DNA from: Arthrobacter crystallopoietes
GTDB lineage: Bacteria; Actinomycetota; Actinomycetes; Actinomycetales; Micrococcaceae
Length of the DNA stretch: 64,000 bases
NCBI RefSeq assembly: GCF_017603825.1
Contig: NZ_CP072014.1
Span: 372,001-436,000 of the forward strand
Direction: 5' to 3'
In this document: piece by piece, positions 60,736-64,000 of the stretch
Layout: each line of letters opens with the position of its first letter
Numbering within the stretch: position 1 is the stretch's first letter
The notes under the pieces: model-generated
What the model saw: only the letters and a program-made list of their open reading frames with translations
Told to the model about the DNA's origin: nothing
Database searches by the model: none
Translations under genes and position numbers: made by a program

Positions 60736-61830
60736 CTACGCGGTGGGGACCAGGCGTCCTTCGGCTTCGAGCATGCGTTCGATCAGGCGGCGCACCCACA
60801 TGCCGCCGGCGTCGATGTTGAGGTTGTAGAACTCGTAGTCCGGGTTGGCATCAATGGCCGCCTGCTGGGCCTTGAGCATTTCCTCGTCTTCGCCGAACAC
60901 TCCGTGCACGCCATTGCGCAACTGGGTGGTGATCAGCTGGCTCTCAAGCCGGTAGTTGCGCATGAATGCCCAAAAGTAGTGGCAGGAGCGGTCTGTCTCC
61001 GGGGTGATGGTGTTCATGACAAAGCCGTTGACACCCTGGCTGCGGTCGCCTTCCGGGGCACCGGTGCCGGCCTTGGCCACGCCGACGTCGATGTTGATGG
61101 TCGAGGGGGCCTGGAAGTTGATGATCTGCCAGCGGTCCACCTTGCCTTCGAACCCGGGGAACTTGTCCCGCATGTTCTTCAGCCAGAACGGCGGCGCATC
61201 GATGTTGTGCATCCAGCGGGAGACCGTGACGGTGCTGCCGTCGTGGGTGACCACGAAGTCGGATTCGCTGAGCTCTTCCTGGCCGATCGAGGACGAGTGC
61301 ACAAATTCCTCGTGCGTCAGGTCCATGAGGTTGTCCAGCACCAACTGGTAGTTGCAGTCGGCGTGGATGGTTTCGCCGTCGCCGGCCCACTCTTCGGAGG
61401 ACATCTGATGCATATCCGGCACCAAGTCCGGATCTGCCTTAGTGGGATCGCCCAGCCAGACCCAGACATAGCGGTAGCGCTCGACCACCGGGAAGGAGGG
61501 TACGGTGGCGCTGGGGTTGATGGTTTCCTGCGCCGGCATGGACACGCAGCGGCCGGCCGAGTTGTAGACGATGCCGTGGTACGGGCACTGGATCCCGTCC
61601 TTGCCCATGGTCTTGCCCATGGACAGCGGGGCCAGGCGGTGCCAGCAGGCATCCGCCAGGGCAACAGCCTTGCCGTCCTCGGTGCGGTACAGCGCAAGCG
61701 GACGGTTCGCGATGCGGCGGGACATGGGCTTGCGGGTTACTTCGTGGTCCCAGGCCGCGACGTACCAGGCGTTCAGGGGATGGCCCAGGACCTTGTTGGT
61801 CGTGGAACTGGTGGACTGCACTGCGGTCAC
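60736..61830 (-). CDS. vanA: Vanillate O-demethylase oxygenase subunit (Rieske oxygenase)
   Basis: 364 residues. Rieske cluster ligands are Cys62/His64 (ACWHRLAPLS) and Cys82/His85 (QCPYHG). The mononuclear iron site is Asp170, His173 and His178 in NLMDLTHEEFVHSS, the usual D-x2-H-x4-H form; the third ligand lies further on. It demethylates vanillate to protocatechuate and formaldehyde. Start is GTG with GGAAGGAA upstream. Vanillate is the best call from the family and the vanB-vanK-vanR setting, but other methoxybenzoates are possible. Confidence 0.92.
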   Translation of the reverse strand: MTAVQSTSSTTNKVLGHPLNAWYVAAWDHEVTRKPMSRRIANRPLALYRTEDGKAVALADACWHRLAPLSMGKTMGKDGIQCPYHGIVYNSAGRCVSMPAQETINPSATVPSFPVVERYRYVWVWLGDPTKADPDLVPDMHQMSSEEWAGDGETIHADCNYQLVLDNLMDLTHEEFVHSSSIGQEELSESDFVVTHDGSTVTVSRWMHNIDAPPFWLKNMRDKFPGFEGKVDRWQIINFQAPSTINIDVGVAKAGTGAPEGDRSQGVNGFVMNTITPETDRSCHYFWAFMRNYRLESQLITTQLRNGVHGVFGEDEEMLKAQQAAIDANPDYEFYNLNIDAGGMWVRRLIERMLEAEGRLVPTA

Positions 61831-61937
61831 GGTGATTCCTTCCGGTCACCGGGCCTCTAATCTGCTATGACAGAAGGGACCCGGAATTGAATAAGTACAA
61901 GGTGAATAAGAGTTGGGTCGGCACTATGCGGCTGATC

Positions 61938-61961
61938 CACTATCTATCTCCATAGTTAGTG
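61938..61961. promoter_or_regulatory. VanR (PadR-type) operator candidate
   Basis: CACTATCTAT (61938-61947), CTCC, ATAGTTAGTG (61952-61961): a 10-4-10 inverted repeat with one mismatch. C. glutamicum VanR is reported to bind a 24-bp element of the same 10-4-10 layout. It lies 108 bp before vanA and 66 bp before vanR. Confidence 0.75.
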
Positions 61962-61975
61962 CCGTGGGACACAGC

Positions 61976-61989
61976 ATATCTATGGATAT
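61976..61989. promoter_or_regulatory. Second small palindrome before vanR
   Basis: ATATC (61976-61980), TATG, GATAT (61985-61989). With the larger palindrome it shares the CTAT/ATAG half-site flavour and lies 38 bp before the vanR start, so it may be an autoregulatory site or overlap the promoter -10. Confidence 0.5.
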
Positions 61990-62026
61990 AGTGGTTTGCA
62001 ACACATCGACGAGAAAAGGTTGACGC

Positions 62027-62638
62027 GTGAGTCTTCGCTACGCCCTGCTGGCGCTGCTGACAGTTGAGCCGATGACCGGCTACGACCTCTACAAAGAGTT
62101 CGAATCGTCGGTGGGCCATGTCTGGCATGCACCGGATTCGCAGATCTACCCGGAGCTGCGGCGAATGGAGAAGGACGGACTGCTCGAAGGCGAGGAGATC
62201 AGCTGGGGCCAGCGCGGCAAGAAGCGGCAGTACCACATCACGGAAGCCGGCGTGGAGGCCTTCCGGACCTGGATGAACGGAACTTTGGACTACGCGCGAG
62301 TACGGGACCCGGCACACTTGAAGGCCGCATACCTGGAGTGGGCGGAGCCGGACGCGGCCCGAGAGCAGATACTGGCGCACATCCGGCACCATACGGAGCT
62401 GCTGCAGCAGTGGCACGACAAGGTACGCGAAATCGAAGAAGGCGGCAGCCCGATGCTCAACCGGCGCCTGGCCAAGGTCCCGCCGGAGCAGCGCCGGAAG
62501 ACAGCCGCCTTCAAGAAGTTCACTTATGAGGGCCTGATAGCGCAGGCCGAGCAGGAGATCGCCTGGGCCAACCGCGGCCTCGCCCTGATCGACGAGCTGT
62601 ATACGGAGCCGGAGACCGCAGACGCAAGGAAAAGCTGA
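62027..62638 (+). CDS. vanR: PadR-family repressor of the vanillate operon
   Basis: 203 residues. The N-terminal winged helix starts SLRYALLALLTVEPMTGYDLYKEFESSVGHVWHAPDSQIYPELRRMEKDGLLEGEE, with the PadR hallmarks GYDLYK and QIYPELxRMEKDGL. A helical C-terminal dimerisation domain (about 95-190) follows, as in Vir-type PadR proteins. Start is GTG. It is divergent from vanA with a palindromic operator between. It should repress vanABK until vanillate binds, by analogy with C. glutamicum VanR. Confidence 0.9.
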   Translation: MSLRYALLALLTVEPMTGYDLYKEFESSVGHVWHAPDSQIYPELRRMEKDGLLEGEEISWGQRGKKRQYHITEAGVEAFRTWMNGTLDYARVRDPAHLKAAYLEWAEPDAAREQILAHIRHHTELLQQWHDKVREIEEGGSPMLNRRLAKVPPEQRRKTAAFKKFTYEGLIAQAEQEIAWANRGLALIDELYTEPETADARKS

Positions 62639-62689
62639 CCCTGCCCGGCGGGCAGGATCAGCTGTCCTAGCTTCACTCCCCTGACGGAA

Positions 62690-64000
62690 TCAGCTGGAGT
62701 ACTGTTTGCGCAGGTCGGCCTTGCGGATCTTGCCGCTGGCGGTCCGCGGCAGGTCCTCCACGACCACCACGCTCTTGGGAATCTTGTAGCGGGCCAGCCG
62801 GTCCCGCAGATGGTTCTGGACGTCCGCTTCCGACAGGTTGAAACCTTCCCGGACGGTCACGATGGCCCGCGGCACCTCACCCCACTTCGGATCCGGAACA
62901 CCGATCACCGCAACGCTGCTGACGGCCTCAAGCTCCACAATGATCTGCTCGACCTCGGCGGGGTAGATGTTTTCGCCGCCGGAAATGATCATGTCCTTGA
63001 GCCGGTCCGAAATGAACAGGTAGCCCTCTTCGTCCACATAGCCCATATCCCCGGATTTGAACCAGACATCATCGGCATAACTCTCCGCCGTGGCATCCGG
63101 CCGGTTCCAGTACTCCTTGATGACATTCGGTCCGGAAATCTGGATTTCGCCGACTTCGCGGGCGGGCAGGATTTTACCGGCAGGATCCGCAATACGGATG
63201 TCACTGAAGAAATGCGGCAGTCCGGCCGACCCGGCCTTCTCGCGCGATTTGTTGGGCGCGAGGCTCGTGGCTCCCGGCGCCGTTTCCGTCATGCCGTAGC
63301 CGCCGGTGAAGGACAAGCCGCGCGATTCATAAGCTTCCAGCACCCGCATCGGCACCGCGGAGCCTCCACAGGTCAGCTTTTGCAGCGAACTGATGTCCGT
63401 CTTGTCCCAGTCCGGATGCTCACAGAGCAACTGGTACGTGGTGGGCACGCCGCTGATGCTCGTCGCCTTGTATTGTTCGATCAACTGCAAGGTCCGGCCG
63501 GGCTCGAACTTGGGCTCCAGGACCACCGTGGCCCCCTTCAGCAGGGCGGGCAGCACGCCCATGCCGAGCGAGGCGACATGGAACATCGGGGCGATCATCA
63601 GCGCCACATCCGTGCTGGCCATGTCATAGTCCACCAGAACGTTAAAGCTGTTCCAGGTCATGTTGCCGTGCGTCAGCAGGGCACCCTTGGGCCGGCCAGT
63701 GGTTCCCGAGGTGTAGAGAATCATCGCCGGGTCACCCAGCGAGACCTCCACATCGCGGTGCTCGTCGGAGCCCGCAGCGATGGCATCCTCGAAAAGCTCG
63801 ATGGCGGCGCCGGATTCGATCTCCTCGTCCGGCGACATGCCGGTCAGCCCGTCCTCGACGATCAACCGGTGCGTCACTGCCGTTTCCCTACCTCCGCGGA
63901 CGGCGAGGCCCTCGAGCGTGCGGGCATGGACCAGGACCCTGCTGCCGGAATCCTGCAGCGCGAACTGGATCTCCGGCGGTGCCAGGCGTGTGTTGAGCGG
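62690..64000 (-). CDS. AMP-dependent CoA ligase, 5' end beyond the window; candidate feruloyl-CoA synthetase
   Basis: The frame stays open to the window edge; the first readable residues are PLNTRLAPPEIQF, a conserved part of fatty-acid/4-coumarate-type ligases, so about 70-90 N-terminal residues are missing. Motifs: A3 ILYTSGTTGRPKG, A5 GGYGMTETA, A7 WFKSGDMGYVDEEGY, A8 RLKDMIISGGENIYPAEVEQ and the catalytic Lys in PRTASGKIRK. GTG at 63877 is only an internal codon. It is convergent with vanR. Ferulate activation, which would supply vanillin and then vanillate, is a reasonable guess from context; a fatty-acid ligase is equally possible on motifs. Confidence 0.82.
   Translation of the reverse strand, partial: PLNTRLAPPEIQFALQDSGSRVLVHARTLEGLAVRGGRETAVTHRLIVEDGLTGMSPDEEIESGAAIELFEDAIAAGSDEHRDVEVSLGDPAMILYTSGTTGRPKGALLTHGNMTWNSFNVLVDYDMASTDVALMIAPMFHVASLGMGVLPALLKGATVVLEPKFEPGRTLQLIEQYKATSISGVPTTYQLLCEHPDWDKTDISSLQKLTCGGSAVPMRVLEAYESRGLSFTGGYGMTETAPGATSLAPNKSREKAGSAGLPHFFSDIRIADPAGKILPAREVGEIQISGPNVIKEYWNRPDATAESYADDVWFKSGDMGYVDEEGYLFISDRLKDMIISGGENIYPAEVEQIIVELEAVSSVAVIGVPDPKWGEVPRAIVTVREGFNLSEADVQNHLRDRLARYKIPKSVVVVEDLPRTASGKIRKADLRKQYSS

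Overview
The window is GC-rich and reads as the chromosome of a high-GC actinobacterium, most likely of the Arthrobacter group (Micrococcaceae). The grounds are strong G/C bias at third codon positions, frequent GTG/TTG starts, a homoprotocatechuate 2,3-dioxygenase that matches the Arthrobacter/Brevibacterium enzyme residue for residue at the active site, a KmtR-type metal sensor and a VanR of the PadR type. Family calls come from reading the translated sequence; no database search was possible. I saw no rRNA, tRNA, IS element, prophage or CRISPR array.

Layout. 0-5 kb: asparagine/aspartate catabolism (FadR-type regulator, asparaginase, aspartase, amino-acid permease). 5-8.4 kb: metal efflux (KmtR-like sensor and CDF pump), a divergent MFS pump and a methyltransferase. 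8.4-12.6 kb: CitMHS citrate carrier divergent from a CitA/CitB-like two-component system. 12.7-18.6 kb: a large secreted FG-GAP protein, a GH15 enzyme and a small membrane protein. 18.8-24.5 kb: DoxX/TetR pair, aldo-keto reductase, Gfo/Idh dehydrogenase, an unknown protein, and a CBS protein with a zinc ribbon. 23.7-32 kb: IclR-controlled CoA-transferase and thiolase genes, then etfB-etfA-cytochrome b on the other strand and a 3-hydroxybutyrate dehydrogenase; together they suggest ketone-body or short-chain acyl-CoA use with a dedicated electron exit to the membrane. 32-37.4 kb: MHS transporter, LysR regulator, homoprotocatechuate dioxygenase and HpaE-type dehydrogenase. 37.4-37.85 kb: an almost gene-free stretch holding the 3' remnant of a CCS-family (CitS-like) transporter. 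37.85-48.4 kb: assorted transport, regulation and acyl-CoA genes, a BCCT carrier and a divergent cobalamin adenosyltransferase homologue. 48.4-54.8 kb: alpha-mannosidase with a three-gene sugar ABC importer that lacks its ATPase. 55-58.2 kb: PutP-like symporter and an MFS exporter. 58.3-64 kb: vanA-vanB-vanK divergent from vanR, then a CoA ligase that runs off the window and may be the feruloyl-CoA synthetase feeding the vanillate branch.

The most unusual structure is a dispersed short palindromic family with the core ACGACGGCGG. It recurs in intergenic terminators (about 8.4, 31.1, 34.5, 45.8, 56.8 and 58.2 kb) and apparently in frame inside several genes (asparaginase, scoB, alpha-mannosidase, and probably the citrate kinase, the citrate carrier and a CoA ligase). 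Other points of interest are the etfBA-cytochrome b locus, whose cytochrome carries a long disordered N-terminus with repeated RMG motifs, the CCS-transporter relic, and several well-formed operator palindromes with an obvious cognate regulator next door.
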